Shown here in pieces: positions 14,292 through 23,120 of a stretch of 64,000 nt of DNA (the first letter of the stretch is position 1; the number at the start of each line of letters is the position of its first letter). Location of the stretch: the NCBI RefSeq assembly GCF_920984665.1, contig NZ_CAKLBP010000004.1, forward strand, positions 310,001 through 374,000, given 5' to 3'. The stretch comes from Pedobacter sp. Leaf170. Lineage in GTDB: Bacteria > Bacteroidota > Bacteroidia > Sphingobacteriales > Sphingobacteriaceae. The position numbers and the translations under genes are program-made. The notes under the pieces were generated by a model. That model was not told the origin of the DNA. It did not search any database and saw nothing but the letters and a program-made list of their open reading frames with translations.

Positions 14292-17102
14292 TTAATGAGC
14301 GGCAAGCCAATTTTCTCCCTCACCAATTTCTACGACTATTGGTACGGTTAATTTAATCGCATTTGCCATTTTATCTTGAATAATGGCTTTCATTATATCT
14401 TTTTCAGATTTTACAACATCAAAAACCAACTCATCATGTACCTGCATTGTCATGGTTGATTGAAGTTTTTGTGCCTTCATTTCTTTATGAATGTTAATCA
14501 TGGCAATTTTAATCATATCTGCAGCCGAACCTTGTATTGGCGCATTAATAGCATTTCGCTCAGCAAAACCTCTAACCGTTTGGTTGGCAGAATTAATATC
14601 ACGTAAATACCTTCTTCTGCCCATTATGGTTTCTACAAAACCATTTTCCCTGGCAAAATTCATGGTATCACTCATGTATCGTTTAATACCAGGATATTGA
14701 TTAAAATACTGCTCAATAATTTCTGCTGCTTCTTTACGTGGAATGCCCAGGTTTTGAGATAAACCAAAAGCCGACTGGCCATAAATAATACCAAAATTTA
14801 CCGCTTTTGCATTTCTACGCTGAGTGCTATCCACTTCTTCAATGCTTATTCCATAAACTTTTGCAGCTGTTGCGGTGTGGATATCAATACCTTTTGAAAA
14901 AGCATCGAGCATATTTTCTTCTTTACTGATTTCTGCAATAATTCTAAGCTCTATTTGCGAATAATCGGCAGATAACAAAATGTGATTTTCATCCCTTGCG
15001 ATAAATGCTTTTCTCACTTCCCTACCGCGTTCGGTTCTGATTGGAATATTTTGAAGGTTTGGGTTATTGGAACTTAATCTACCCGTTGCAGCTACCGCTT
15101 GATTATATGATGTGTGTACGCGACCTGTTTTTGGATTGACCATCAACGGCAAAGCATCAACATAAGTAGATTTTAATTTTTGCAACTGGCGAAAATCCAG
15201 AATATCCTGAACGATATCGCTTTTGCTAGCCAAAGCTAATAAAACATCTTCCCCGGTTTGGTACTGACCGGTTTTGGTTTTCTTGGCCTTTGGATCGAGC
15301 TGTAATTTATCGAATAAAACTTCACCTAATTGTTTTGGAGAAGCCAGATTAAATTTAACACCGGCTTTGTCGTAAACATTTTGTTCAAACTTAACAATAT
15401 CTGTTTCCAGCTCTTTAGAATATGCTTTTAAGGTTTCAATATCTATACGCACCCCTTCCTTTTCAATATCTGCAAGAACATAAACTAAAGGATTTTCTAC
15501 TTCCTCGGCAAGTTTTGCGGCATTTAATTCTTTAAGCTTTGGCTCAAAAACATGTGCCAATTGAAGTGTGATATCTGCATCTTCTGCTGCATAATCAACA
15601 ACTTGCTCTACCGGAACATCACGCATATTGCCTTGGTTTTTACCTTTTGCCCCAATCAGTTTTGTTATTGAAATTGGCGAATAACCCAGGTAATTTTCAG
15701 ATAAAACATCCATGCCATGGCGAGTATCCGGATCTATCAAATAATGCGCAAGCATCGTATCAAAAAGCTTTCCTTTAACATCTATATCATACCATTTCAG
15801 CACCAAAATATCATATTTTGTATTCTGTCCGATTTTTTCGATGTTTTCATTTTCGAGCACAACCTTAAATTCATTAAGAATTGCTAAAACTTCATCTCGG
15901 TTAGCAGAAAGCGGAATATAAAAGCCCTCTCCCGGTTTTACTGAAAAAGACAAACCAACCAGTTCGGCCATATTTGCATCAGTACCTGTGGTTTCTGTAT
16001 CAAATGAAATTCTTTTCTCCTGAAGTAATTGCTTTATTAAATCTGATCGTTTTTCAGGAGTATCAATTAATTGATAGTGATGTTCTGTATTGTCTATATT
16101 TTTAGCAGGTAATTGCTCTGCCGGCTCTTCTTCCAAGGTATTGGTATAAACAATAGTCTCACCTTGCTGATTTCCAAATAAATCAGTTTGTGCACCTTCT
16201 TGAAATTTTGCAGTAGTAACCGAGAAGCCATCCCCAAAAACCCTTCTGCCTAAAGTTCTGAATTCGAGCTCAGTAAATAAAGGCTCTAATAAATCTTTGC
16301 TTGGGTCGCAAAGCTCTAAGCTTTCTTCATCAAGTTCTACCGGTACATCTAATAAAATGGTAGCAAGTTTTTTAGATAATAAACCTTGCTCTGCAAAATT
16401 TTCTACGTTTTCACGCTGCTTTCCTTTTAGTTCATGCGCATTTGCAATAATATTTTCCATCGAACCATATTGCTTAATCAACGCTTTTGCCGTTTTCTCG
16501 CCAATACCCGGAATACCCGGAATGTTATCAACTGCATCACCCCACAAGCCTAAAATGTCAATAACCTGTAATACATTTTCAATTTCCCATTTGGCTAAAA
16601 TCTCTTTAACACCCAATATTTCCATATCGTTACCCATTCTGGCAGGCTTGTAAATGAAAATATTTTCAGAAACCAGTTGCGCAAAATCCTTATCGGGTGT
16701 CATACAGTAAACCTGATAACCTTTTAATTCTGCTTTTTTAGCTAATGTTCCAATAATATCATCTGCTTCATAACCATCAGATGTTATAACCGGAATATTA
16801 AAGCCTGTAATGAGTTTTATAACGTAAGGCATCGCCGCTGCCAAATCTTCGGGCATTGCCTGGCGCTGTGCTTTATAAGCTTCGAAAGTTGTATGTCTTT
16901 CAGTTGGTGCTTCAGTATCAAAAACAACGGCAATATGTGTTGGCTTTTCTTTCTTTAAAACATCGAGCAAAGTATTGGTAAAACCCATCACTGCAGATGT
17001 ATTTATTCCTGTTGATGTAAAACGAGGATTTTTACTTAGTGCAAAATGCGCTCTGTACATTAGCGCCATACCATCTAAAAGAAAGAGTTTTTTATTGTTC
17101 AT
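14292..17102 (-). CDS. polA: DNA polymerase I
   Basis: The 936-residue protein has all three activities of full-length Pol I. Residues 1 to about 290 form the 5'-3' exonuclease (FLLDGMALMYRAHFA, then YEADDIIGTLA and PDKDFAQLV). The 3'-5' exonuclease lies at about 345-530 and keeps its acidic residues: DTETTGTD, GQNTKYD and YAAEDAD, so proofreading is probably intact. The polymerase domain follows with motif A DYSQIELRI, the O-helix region RRNAKAVNFGIIYG and motif C QVHDELVFD near residue 890. It acts in Okazaki-fragment processing and repair synthesis. Length is normal for the phylum. Confidence 0.98.
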   Translation of the reverse strand: MNNKKLFLLDGMALMYRAHFALSKNPRFTSTGINTSAVMGFTNTLLDVLKKEKPTHIAVVFDTEAPTERHTTFEAYKAQRQAMPEDLAAAMPYVIKLITGFNIPVITSDGYEADDIIGTLAKKAELKGYQVYCMTPDKDFAQLVSENIFIYKPARMGNDMEILGVKEILAKWEIENVLQVIDILGLWGDAVDNIPGIPGIGEKTAKALIKQYGSMENIIANAHELKGKQRENVENFAEQGLLSKKLATILLDVPVELDEESLELCDPSKDLLEPLFTELEFRTLGRRVFGDGFSVTTAKFQEGAQTDLFGNQQGETIVYTNTLEEEPAEQLPAKNIDNTEHHYQLIDTPEKRSDLIKQLLQEKRISFDTETTGTDANMAELVGLSFSVKPGEGFYIPLSANRDEVLAILNEFKVVLENENIEKIGQNTKYDILVLKWYDIDVKGKLFDTMLAHYLIDPDTRHGMDVLSENYLGYSPISITKLIGAKGKNQGNMRDVPVEQVVDYAAEDADITLQLAHVFEPKLKELNAAKLAEEVENPLVYVLADIEKEGVRIDIETLKAYSKELETDIVKFEQNVYDKAGVKFNLASPKQLGEVLFDKLQLDPKAKKTKTGQYQTGEDVLLALASKSDIVQDILDFRQLQKLKSTYVDALPLMVNPKTGRVHTSYNQAVAATGRLSSNNPNLQNIPIRTERGREVRKAFIARDENHILLSADYSQIELRIIAEISKEENMLDAFSKGIDIHTATAAKVYGISIEEVDSTQRRNAKAVNFGIIYGQSAFGLSQNLGIPRKEAAEIIEQYFNQYPGIKRYMSDTMNFARENGFVETIMGRRRYLRDINSANQTVRGFAERNAINAPIQGSAADMIKIAMINIHKEMKAQKLQSTMTMQVHDELVFDVVKSEKDIMKAIIQDKMANAIKLTVPIVVEIGEGENWLAAH

Positions 17103-17222
17103 GTGAAAAACGGTTTAATAATTTACCGATTGGCAATATTTTGCTGCCAGATAAAAGTAACCAAAGTTAACGATAACAATAAAATTTAAATGTAAAGGAT
17201 AAGATTATAAATTTAGTTCCGT

Positions 17223-17230
17223 TATTTTTG
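17223..17230 (+). promoter_or_regulatory. Candidate -7 box (TATTTTTG)
   Basis: TATTTTTG matches the Bacteroidota -7 consensus TAnnTTTG and lies 20 bp before the start of the secreted-protein gene at 17250. No clear -33 TTTG was found at the right distance. Confidence 0.35.
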
Positions 17231-17249
17231 AGCAAGCAATTTTTTTATT

Positions 17250-17930
17250 ATGAAAATATTCTTTCTTTCGATTTTAGTTTCTGTTTTTGCACTTACCGCT
17301 TCTGCCCAGGATTTTATCGTAAAAAATAATGATGATGTAATTCGTGGTACAATTAAAGGCACCGATTATTTTTCTGTTTACATTAGCGCTAATGACGAAG
17401 CTGATGTAATTTTGCTTGCAAAAGATGTTAAGAATTTTTTTTGGAATGGTAGCAGCTACATTAGTAAAGGCTTTGCCAATAAGAAAAACTTTGAATACCG
17501 ATTTGTAAAAGTTATTGAAACGGGTGCAATAAATTTATATTCTTTCGGCGGAGGCACATTGATGCCTGTTAAAAAGGAAAAAAATGTAAGGTTTAGACCT
17601 TCGATTGGTATTGGTACCGGAACCGGTGGCTTAGGAGGAACGGGAATGGGTGGCGGAATTAGCATTGGTGGTGGAAGAAACACTGGCCCAGAACCCCCAA
17701 TTGGCGCACTGGCGGTTCGCTATTTTATCGAAAAACCAGGAACAGGCCCGCTTCAGGAAATTCCAATAAAAGCGATAACAGAAGACACAAGAAAAGCAGA
17801 AGTGCGTAGCATTTTATTACAAAAGCTTGGCGACAAGCCTGCTCTAAAAGAAAAGATTGAAGCAAACTCAAGCTTAAATAGTAAGGATGTTGCTGAGTTG
17901 GTTAGAGAATATAACGAAGGAAAAAAATAG
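17250..17930 (+). CDS. Secreted hypothetical protein with glycine-rich centre
   Basis: The 226-residue protein has a signal peptide (1-19, LTASAQ). The N-terminal 100 residues look beta-rich (DFIVKNNDDVIRGTIKGTDY and YISKGFANKKNFEYRFVKV). A glycine-rich stretch of about 35 residues follows (GIGTGTGGLGGTGMGGGIS), and the C-terminal 70 residues are helical and charged. The N-terminal portion resembles Bacteroidota proteins that describe a nucleotide- or metal-response-like beta domain only loosely, so no family is assigned. It is divergent from polA across about 150 bp and stands alone. Confidence 0.65.
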   Translation: MKIFFLSILVSVFALTASAQDFIVKNNDDVIRGTIKGTDYFSVYISANDEADVILLAKDVKNFFWNGSSYISKGFANKKNFEYRFVKVIETGAINLYSFGGGTLMPVKKEKNVRFRPSIGIGTGTGGLGGTGMGGGISIGGGRNTGPEPPIGALAVRYFIEKPGTGPLQEIPIKAITEDTRKAEVRSILLQKLGDKPALKEKIEANSSLNSKDVAELVREYNEGKK

Positions 17931-17957
17931 GATCAGGATTTTTAAAATTTAAGGATT

Positions 17958-18498
17958 TTAAGATAAAGGTTTCAACTTTGCAAAAATTGATAAGCTAACT
18001 GTCTTGCCATTTTTAATTTCACAGTTTTTCATGGTTCCTTCGTATTCAAAAGCTAATTTTAGCAATGCATTTTTACTGTTCTCATTCTCAGACTCTACAA
18101 AAGCTTCTATTCTGTTAACATGTAAACTATAAAATGCGTAGTTACAAATTGCAGTTGCTGATTCATTTACAATTCCTTTTTTCCAATATTTAGGTATTAA
18201 CCAGAATCCTATTTCTACTTTCTTGTGCGATTTATTAAAATTATTTAAATCCAACAGCGCCCATAAAATCGCCATTTTGCTTATTACAAATTGCCCACCA
18301 TATTCCTGTGTGTTCAATTTGAATTGTTTTAAACCATTTTAATTGTTCCTGAGTTTCTTGTATGCTTTGGTAATGTACTCCATAGTATTTGATTACATCA
18401 GGATTCGATAAGCCTTTGTAAACATTTTCTAAATCAAAATCTTCAAATTGCCTTAATCGCAATCTATCGGTACACAATTCAGGAAAAACATCAATCAT
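17958..18498 (-). pseudogene. GNAT acetyltransferase (RimJ/RimL type), frameshifted
   Basis: Two overlapping frames together make one RimJ/RimL-like GNAT protein of about 179 residues. The first part runs from the ATG at 18498 (MIDVFPELCTDRLRLRQF) to a stop at 18241 just after GDFMGAVGF. The second part continues with NNFNKSHKKVEIGFWLIPKY and ESENENSKNALLKL, the acetyl-CoA-binding and C-terminal segments. Removing one base from the short T run at 18244-18246 joins them as GAVGFNNFNKS. Start and stop overlap as ATGA with the upstream tag gene, so it was built to be co-translated. Mutation or sequencing error cannot be told apart here. Confidence 0.8.
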
Positions 18499-19079
18499 CT
18501 TGCACAGCAATTTATTAAGTGATCATTTACCATTCCCGTAGCTTGCATGTGCGCATAACAAATCGTTGTCCCAAAAAACTTGAAGCCACGTTTTTTCATG
18601 TCTTTACTTATTTTATCCGACAATTCTGTTCTGGCAGGAACGTCAGACATCTTTTCAATATGATTTAAAATTGGCTTTCCATCAGGTAAAAATCCCCAGA
18701 TATAATTTGTGAAACTCCCGAATTCTTGCTGAATTTTTATAAAAAGTTTAGCATTGGTAATTGCACCACTCACTTTAAGTCTGTTTCTGATTATTCCCGC
18801 ATCAGACATTAAGCGTTCAATATCTTTACCATCGAATGCAGCAACTTTTTCAACATCAAAATCAGCAAAAGCTTTTCTGTAGTTTTCTCTCCTTTTGAGT
18901 ATCGTTATCCAACTCAAACCTGCTTGCGCACCTTCTAAAATTAAAAACTCAAAAAGGGTTTTATCATTATAAACTGGCTTTCCCCATTCTTCATCATGAT
19001 ACTTTACATAAAGCGGATCTGAGCCAGCCCATGTGCAACGGATGCACTCCTCAGTCTTTAGTCCCAAGTCTTCAGTCAT
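18495..19079 (-). CDS. tag: DNA-3-methyladenine glycosylase I
   Basis: The 194-residue protein removes 3-methyladenine from alkylated DNA. Hallmarks are CTWAGSDPLYVKYHDEEWG at the N-terminus with the zinc-binding Cys and His, EGAQAGLSWITILKRRENYR as the substrate pocket, and GTTICYAHMQATGMVNDH with the C-terminal His and Cys zinc ligands near the end (HLINCC). The length is that of E. coli Tag plus a short N-terminal extension. Its stop overlaps the start of the GNAT pseudogene. It lies near an alkyltransferase-like gene (19699) on the same strand, giving a small cluster for alkylation damage. Confidence 0.95.
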   Translation of the reverse strand: MTEDLGLKTEECIRCTWAGSDPLYVKYHDEEWGKPVYNDKTLFEFLILEGAQAGLSWITILKRRENYRKAFADFDVEKVAAFDGKDIERLMSDAGIIRNRLKVSGAITNAKLFIKIQQEFGSFTNYIWGFLPDGKPILNHIEKMSDVPARTELSDKISKDMKKRGFKFFGTTICYAHMQATGMVNDHLINCCAR

Positions 19080-19299
19080 TTTACGAAAATTTTAAGCTTC
19101 CCCAATACTACTACAAACCTACCTTGATGAGCTCCGAATTTGAGCAAACAAACTAAACTGTTCTGCTTTTCGGAAAAGTCTTTGTTAAATTACGGATCTC
19201 TACTAATAAGGAAAATCATTTTTTATAAACAATTAGTTCTCTGAGATTACACATACCATATTGTTTTTCTGATATAGCATTTTGGTATAATACTTTTGA

Positions 19300-19641
19300 C
19301 TAACTAGAAAGCTCATCCCAATACTCAACAGCTCTTCTGTAATGCGGAATGACGATGCTGCCGCCAACTAAATTTGCTATCATAAAAATTTCGTTCATCT
19401 CATCACTGTTTACACCTGCATCATGGCATTTTCCCAAATGATATTTGATACAATCATCGCAACGCAAAACCATCGATGCAACCAAACCCAACATCTCCTT
19501 AGTTTTAACATCTAAAGCGCCATCGGCATAACTTGTGGTATCTAAAGCAAAAAACCGTTTAATGTTGGTGTTTGCAGTCTCCATAATTCTATCGTTCATT
19601 TTTTCGCGATAGCCATTAAATTCTTCTACTAATTTCCCCAT
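19300..19641 (-). CDS. Carboxymuconolactone decarboxylase-family (AhpD-like) protein
   Basis: The 113-residue helical protein carries the AhpD redox motif CDDCIKYH (Cys61, Cys64, His68) preceded by KEMLGLVASMVLR. Proteins with CxxC and this His are usually peroxidase partners or disulfide reductases rather than true gamma-carboxymuconolactone decarboxylases. The substrate cannot be read from the sequence. It lies between tag and the ATL gene on the same strand, separated by 57 bp from the ATL stop and about 220 bp from tag. A second AhpD-like gene occurs at 38504 beside OxyR. Confidence 0.85.
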   Translation of the reverse strand: MGKLVEEFNGYREKMNDRIMETANTNIKRFFALDTTSYADGALDVKTKEMLGLVASMVLRCDDCIKYHLGKCHDAGVNSDEMNEIFMIANLVGGSIVIPHYRRAVEYWDELSS

Positions 19642-19698
19642 GATTATTATTTAAATGAATGATTTTTTATAAAAATTGTAAGCAACCTGCCGGTGCAA

Positions 19699-20034
19699 TT
19701 AGTCAACAGAAAGTTCATCTAAAGGATTCCAAAAGACTTTCTTAAAATCTACAACCTTATCGTTTTTTACTTTGATGCCTTCTTTTGCAAGCAATTCCTC
19801 CATCAATTCTGGCGGACTAAAATGAAACTTACCTGTTAACAAGCCGCTACTATTTACAACTCTGTGCGCTGGTACATAAGGATGCGCAGTACCTGCATAG
19901 CTCATTGCATGCCCAACCATACGAGATGATTTTGCTGCTCCTAAGCTCTTTGCAATTGCACCGTATGAGGTAACTCTTCCCTTTGGGATGAGCCTCACAA
20001 CCTCGTAAACTTGCTCATAAAAGTTGGTGTCCAT
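19699..20034 (-). CDS. Alkyltransferase-like (ATL) protein, MGMT family without the active Cys
   Basis: The 111-residue protein matches the DNA-binding domain of O6-alkylguanine-DNA alkyltransferases: GRVTSYGAIAKSLG, the recognition helix with SSRMVGHAM and the site motif PAHRVVNSSG. The methyl-accepting Cys of PCHRV is replaced by Ala56, which defines ATL proteins. ATLs bind O6-alkylguanine without repairing it and hand lesions to nucleotide excision repair. The start overlaps the stop of trmB (TAATG at 20032-20036), so translation is probably coupled. It has no N-terminal Ada or RNase-H-like domain. Confidence 0.9.
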   Translation of the reverse strand: MDTNFYEQVYEVVRLIPKGRVTSYGAIAKSLGAAKSSRMVGHAMSYAGTAHPYVPAHRVVNSSGLLTGKFHFSPPELMEELLAKEGIKVKNDKVVDFKKVFWNPLDELSVD

Positions 20035-20684
20035 TACGCAAACGAAAATTGAATGTAATTAATGTTTTTATCGTGCAAAAGGTATTTTTTCTCGTAATAT
20101 GTTTTAATCGAAAGTATTTCATCAGCAAATTCTGATGTATACAAATGGTCGGTATTTTTATGAACCGGAATATTTAATTCTGATACTTTCTCGTTTGTAT
20201 AAAGATAAAGCTGATCATTATCAGTTTTTAAATTTACCCTTCCACCAGCTTTTAAAATAGCCTTGTATTTATCTAAAAACGCTGGAAAGGTTAACCGTTT
20301 CTTTTCGCGACTATCCTGTGGTTGAGGATCAGGAAAAGTAATCCATATTTCGTCAATTTCTCCAGCCTCAAAATAATCAAGCAAGTTTTCTATCTGAATT
20401 CTTAAAAAGGAAACATTGTTTATACCTTCTTCAATAGCAGTTTTAGCACCACGCCAAATGCGATTGCCTTTATAATCAATCCCAATAAAATTTTTATCAG
20501 GAAATAATTTAGCAAGGTTTACCGAATATTCACCTTTTCCACAGGCCAATTCGAGCACAATAGGATTATTATTTTTGAAATGTGTGTTAGCCCAATTGCC
20601 TTTGAGCGGCTTTCCTTCATCTAATTGCAATACGTTTGCAAAAGTTTCAATCTCTGCAAAACGCCTAAGTTTATCTTTACCCAA
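20034..20684 (-). CDS. trmB: tRNA (guanine-N7-)-methyltransferase
   Basis: The 216-residue enzyme places m7G at position 46 of tRNA using S-adenosylmethionine. The SAM site is ELACGKGEYSVNLAKLFPD, followed by NFIGIDYKGNRIWRGAK. The TrmB signature WITFPDPQPQDSREKKRL lies near residue 115, and NLKTDNDQLY follows. Length is typical. It heads a two-gene unit with the ATL protein. The promoter lies in the shared 117-bp region with the divergent fucose synthase gene, where both strands carry TATTTTTG. Confidence 0.95.
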   Translation of the reverse strand: MGKDKLRRFAEIETFANVLQLDEGKPLKGNWANTHFKNNNPIVLELACGKGEYSVNLAKLFPDKNFIGIDYKGNRIWRGAKTAIEEGINNVSFLRIQIENLLDYFEAGEIDEIWITFPDPQPQDSREKKRLTFPAFLDKYKAILKAGGRVNLKTDNDQLYLYTNEKVSELNIPVHKNTDHLYTSEFADEILSIKTYYEKKYLLHDKNINYIQFSFA

Positions 20685-20698
20685 GAGTTTTTTTTCGT

Positions 20699-20779
20699 CA
20701 AAAATACAATTAAATCATTTAACGGATTTTTTTTTACCAATAATCTTAATACGTATTCGCTTAATGTGTTGTATTTTTG
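20699..20779. promoter_or_regulatory. Divergent -7 boxes for trmB and the GDP-fucose synthase gene
   Basis: TATTTTTG occurs on the minus strand at 20699-20706 (15 bp before trmB) and on the plus strand at 20772-20779 (23 bp before the TTG start at 20802). Both match TAnnTTTG. Clear -33 elements are lacking, so confidence is modest. Confidence 0.4.
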
Positions 20780-20801
20780 GAGGCATTTTTAACATTCAAC
20801 A

Positions 20802-21728
20802 TTGGAAAAATCAGCTAAAATTTACATCGCAGGGCACCGAGGAATGGTGGGTTCAGCAATCTTTCGCAAGTTAGAAAAAGAAGGTTACACAAACCTGCTC
20901 ACCAAAACTTCTGAAGAATTAGATTTAAGAAACCAGCAGGCAGTTACTGATTTTTTCGCTGAAGAAAAACCTGACTATGTATTTTTAGCCGCAGCAAAAG
21001 TTGGTGGCATTGTAGCCAATAATACATACAGGGCCGATTTTCTTTTTGAGAATTTATCTATTCAAAACAACGTAATCCATAATGCATATTTAAACGGAGT
21101 AAAAAAACTTATGTTTTTGGGCTCGAGTTGCATTTACCCTAAATTGGCTCCGCAGCCATTAAAAGAAGAATATCTTTTAACCGGAACTTTAGAAGAAACC
21201 AATGAGCCTTATGCCATTGCAAAAATTGCCGGAATTAAAATGTGTGATGCCTATCGCGACCAATACGGTTGTAATTTTATCTCTGTAATGCCAACCAATT
21301 TATACGGCTATAACGATAACTATCATCCTCAAAACTCGCATGTTTTACCTGCATTGATACGTAAAGTTCACGAGGCTAAAATTAATGATGAAAAAGAAGT
21401 GATTGTATGGGGCTCTGGCTCGCCGATGCGTGAGTTTTTATTTGCCGATGATTTGGCAAATGCCTGTTATTTCTTAATGGAAAACTATAACGAAGCAAAC
21501 TTAATAAATATTGGTGTTGGACATGATTTAACCATTAAAGACTTAGCATTGCTTATTAAAGATGTTTTGCAATATAAAGGAGAACTGGTTTTTGATGCCA
21601 GTAAACCCGATGGAACACCGCGTAAATTAATGGACGTTACTAAACTTCATAATTTAGGCTGGAAACACACCATCGAACTTCGTGAAGGAATAGCTCTTGC
21701 TTATCAGGATTTTTTAAGCAGGTATTAA
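20802..21728 (+). CDS. fcl: GDP-L-fucose synthase
   Basis: The 308-residue short-chain dehydrogenase/reductase-type protein converts GDP-4-keto-6-deoxymannose to GDP-L-fucose with NADPH. The nucleotide motif is [11 protein letters not shown] near the N-terminus, the catalytic Ser lies in GSSCIYPK and the Tyr-x3-Lys pair in PYAIAKIAG. The family motifs [21 protein letters not shown] and [10 protein letters not shown] are all present. It starts at a TTG (20802). The other half of the pathway, GDP-mannose dehydratase, is not adjacent. The product would feed polysaccharide or glycoprotein synthesis. Confidence 0.95.
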   Translation: MEKSAKIYIAGHRGMVGSAIFRKLEKEGYTNLLTKTSEELDLRNQQAVTDFFAEEKPDYVFLAAAKVGGIVANNTYRADFLFENLSIQNNVIHNAYLNGVKKLMFLGSSCIYPKLAPQPLKEEYLLTGTLEETNEPYAIAKIAGIKMCDAYRDQYGCNFISVMPTNLYGYNDNYHPQNSHVLPALIRKVHEAKINDEKEVIVWGSGSPMREFLFADDLANACYFLMENYNEANLINIGVGHDLTIKDLALLIKDVLQYKGELVFDASKPDGTPRKLMDVTKLHNLGWKHTIELREGIALAYQDFLSRY

Positions 21729-22298
21729 TTAATTCTTAGCCCTGATTTTACTGAGAAATTCTGGTGTGAAACCTAAATAAGAAGCCAGCATATATTGCGG
21801 TATTCGTTGTACAAATTCTGGAAATAACTTATTAAAGTGGTGGTATCTTTCTTCGGCAGTTTGGCTGTATAAAAACTTAATCCGCATTTGCGATGCCTGG
21901 TGATTTTTCTGTAAAATAAGTCTGAAATATCTTTCCATTTTTGGCAATTTGCTAAACAGCAAATCGTAGTCACGGTGTTCTATAGCAATTACCTCAGTAT
22001 TTTCTGCCGCTTGAATATAAAATTCTGAAGATTTCTGAAACAAAAAACTTGTCAAATCGGTAATCCACCAATTTTCGATAGCGAATTGAGTAGTTTGCTC
22101 TGCTCCTTTTATATCGATGAAGTATAAACGCAAACAACCCTTAACAACAAAATAATTCGCTTTGCAAACTTGTCCTTCCTCAAGCAAAAAAGCTTTCTTT
22201 TTAATTGTTATCGGTTTGAGTAATGAAGTCAGGGTTTCCTTTTCTACATTACTCAAATCGATAAATTTGTTGATATGATTTAAAAGTGGGCTATACAT
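21729..22298 (-). CDS. Crp/Fnr-family regulator with cyclic-nucleotide-binding domain
   Basis: The 189-residue protein has an N-terminal cNMP-binding-like beta-roll (about 20-115: FLLEEGQVCKANYFVVKGC and QAAENTEVIAIE) and a short C-terminal HTH (QYMLASYLGFTPEFLSKIR). This shortened form is common in Bacteroidota and does not retain the full cAMP-contact residues, so the effector is unclear. Its stop codon directly abuts the stop of the convergent fucose synthase gene. It may regulate its own or nearby genes; no palindromic site was identified in the short upstream region. Confidence 0.88.
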   Translation of the reverse strand: MYSPLLNHINKFIDLSNVEKETLTSLLKPITIKKKAFLLEEGQVCKANYFVVKGCLRLYFIDIKGAEQTTQFAIENWWITDLTSFLFQKSSEFYIQAAENTEVIAIEHRDYDLLFSKLPKMERYFRLILQKNHQASQMRIKFLYSQTAEERYHHFNKLFPEFVQRIPQYMLASYLGFTPEFLSKIRAKN

Positions 22299-22332
22299 TT
22301 CAGTTGATTTAACCCCGCCAATTTACCACAAA

Positions 22333-23115
22333 TTATAGTGTAAAGGCTTTTAGATAGGGCTGTGCATAGGCGCCTTCGTCTTTAAAAACCGATAGCAGGA
22401 TTTTCTTTAGCCCCGCATTATCTGTAGGCTTTCCTTTGGCTGGCGGCAACAAATCTTTTTCTGGTACGGCTACTTCAGTAACCTTGGTTGCAAACCAGGT
22501 AATATTATCGTGCGGTAAAGCTAAACCTAATATCATACCAGGCAAACCACTAAAGGTTTCAGGGCCACCAGAAACAGCAATTTGGTTGGAGTAATAAGCT
22601 ACAACATATACCGAATCCATAATAATTGCATTTGCTCTTCTGCATTCATATCCAGCAATTTCACGGGTTTCATCAGTAATTTTCCAATTTATTTTACGTA
22701 CGCTATCTTTTACCAAATAGGTTGCCTCATAAACACTTTTTTGAATGGTATTGGTTGCCGTAGTATAATCAGTGGCGATAATATTTTTTAAATCGGCTAT
22801 TGGATTATTGTGCAGCCAATTATTGGTTGTTGGTGCCGCATCTTCAATAAATTTATAGAAACTTTTATCGCTGTTAAATTTTAGTGTGCTTTTAGCCGAT
22901 TTAAACTGCGGAAAATTCTTCTTATAATTCTCAAAAGCTTGAGCCATGTAAGATTCATTATCACTATTTATTTTCTTTTTTACCAATGCGTACATATTTG
23001 AGCGTTTCTCGTATTCGATAACACCATTCTTAATAAAATGTACATTTTGTGCAATACAAGTATTGCTGATAAATATTACCGCTAAAATTATTGTAAGTTT
23101 TAATATCGTTTTCAT
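22333..23115 (-). CDS. GLPGLI family protein
   Basis: The 260-residue protein has a signal peptide (about 1-22, NTCIAQ) and the family's characteristic sequence FSGLPGMILGLALPHDNITWFA. The preceding segment, WKITDETREIAGYECRRA and VVAYYSNQIAVSGGPE, also fits. The function of the family is unknown, but its genes very often follow a TonB-dependent-receptor-like barrel gene, as here: the start is 5 bp after the stop of the barrel gene. Export and partnership with the barrel are inferred from that pairing. Confidence 0.9.
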   Translation of the reverse strand: MKTILKLTIILAVIFISNTCIAQNVHFIKNGVIEYEKRSNMYALVKKKINSDNESYMAQAFENYKKNFPQFKSAKSTLKFNSDKSFYKFIEDAAPTTNNWLHNNPIADLKNIIATDYTTATNTIQKSVYEATYLVKDSVRKINWKITDETREIAGYECRRANAIIMDSVYVVAYYSNQIAVSGGPETFSGLPGMILGLALPHDNITWFATKVTEVAVPEKDLLPPAKGKPTDNAGLKKILLSVFKDEGAYAQPYLKAFTL

Positions 23116-23120
23116 GGCTA

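Noticed and set aside
17620..17680. Glycine-rich stretch as a low-complexity DNA repeat
   Set aside because: It is the coding sequence of the Gly-rich centre of the secreted protein at 17250, with varied codons and no exact tandem unit.
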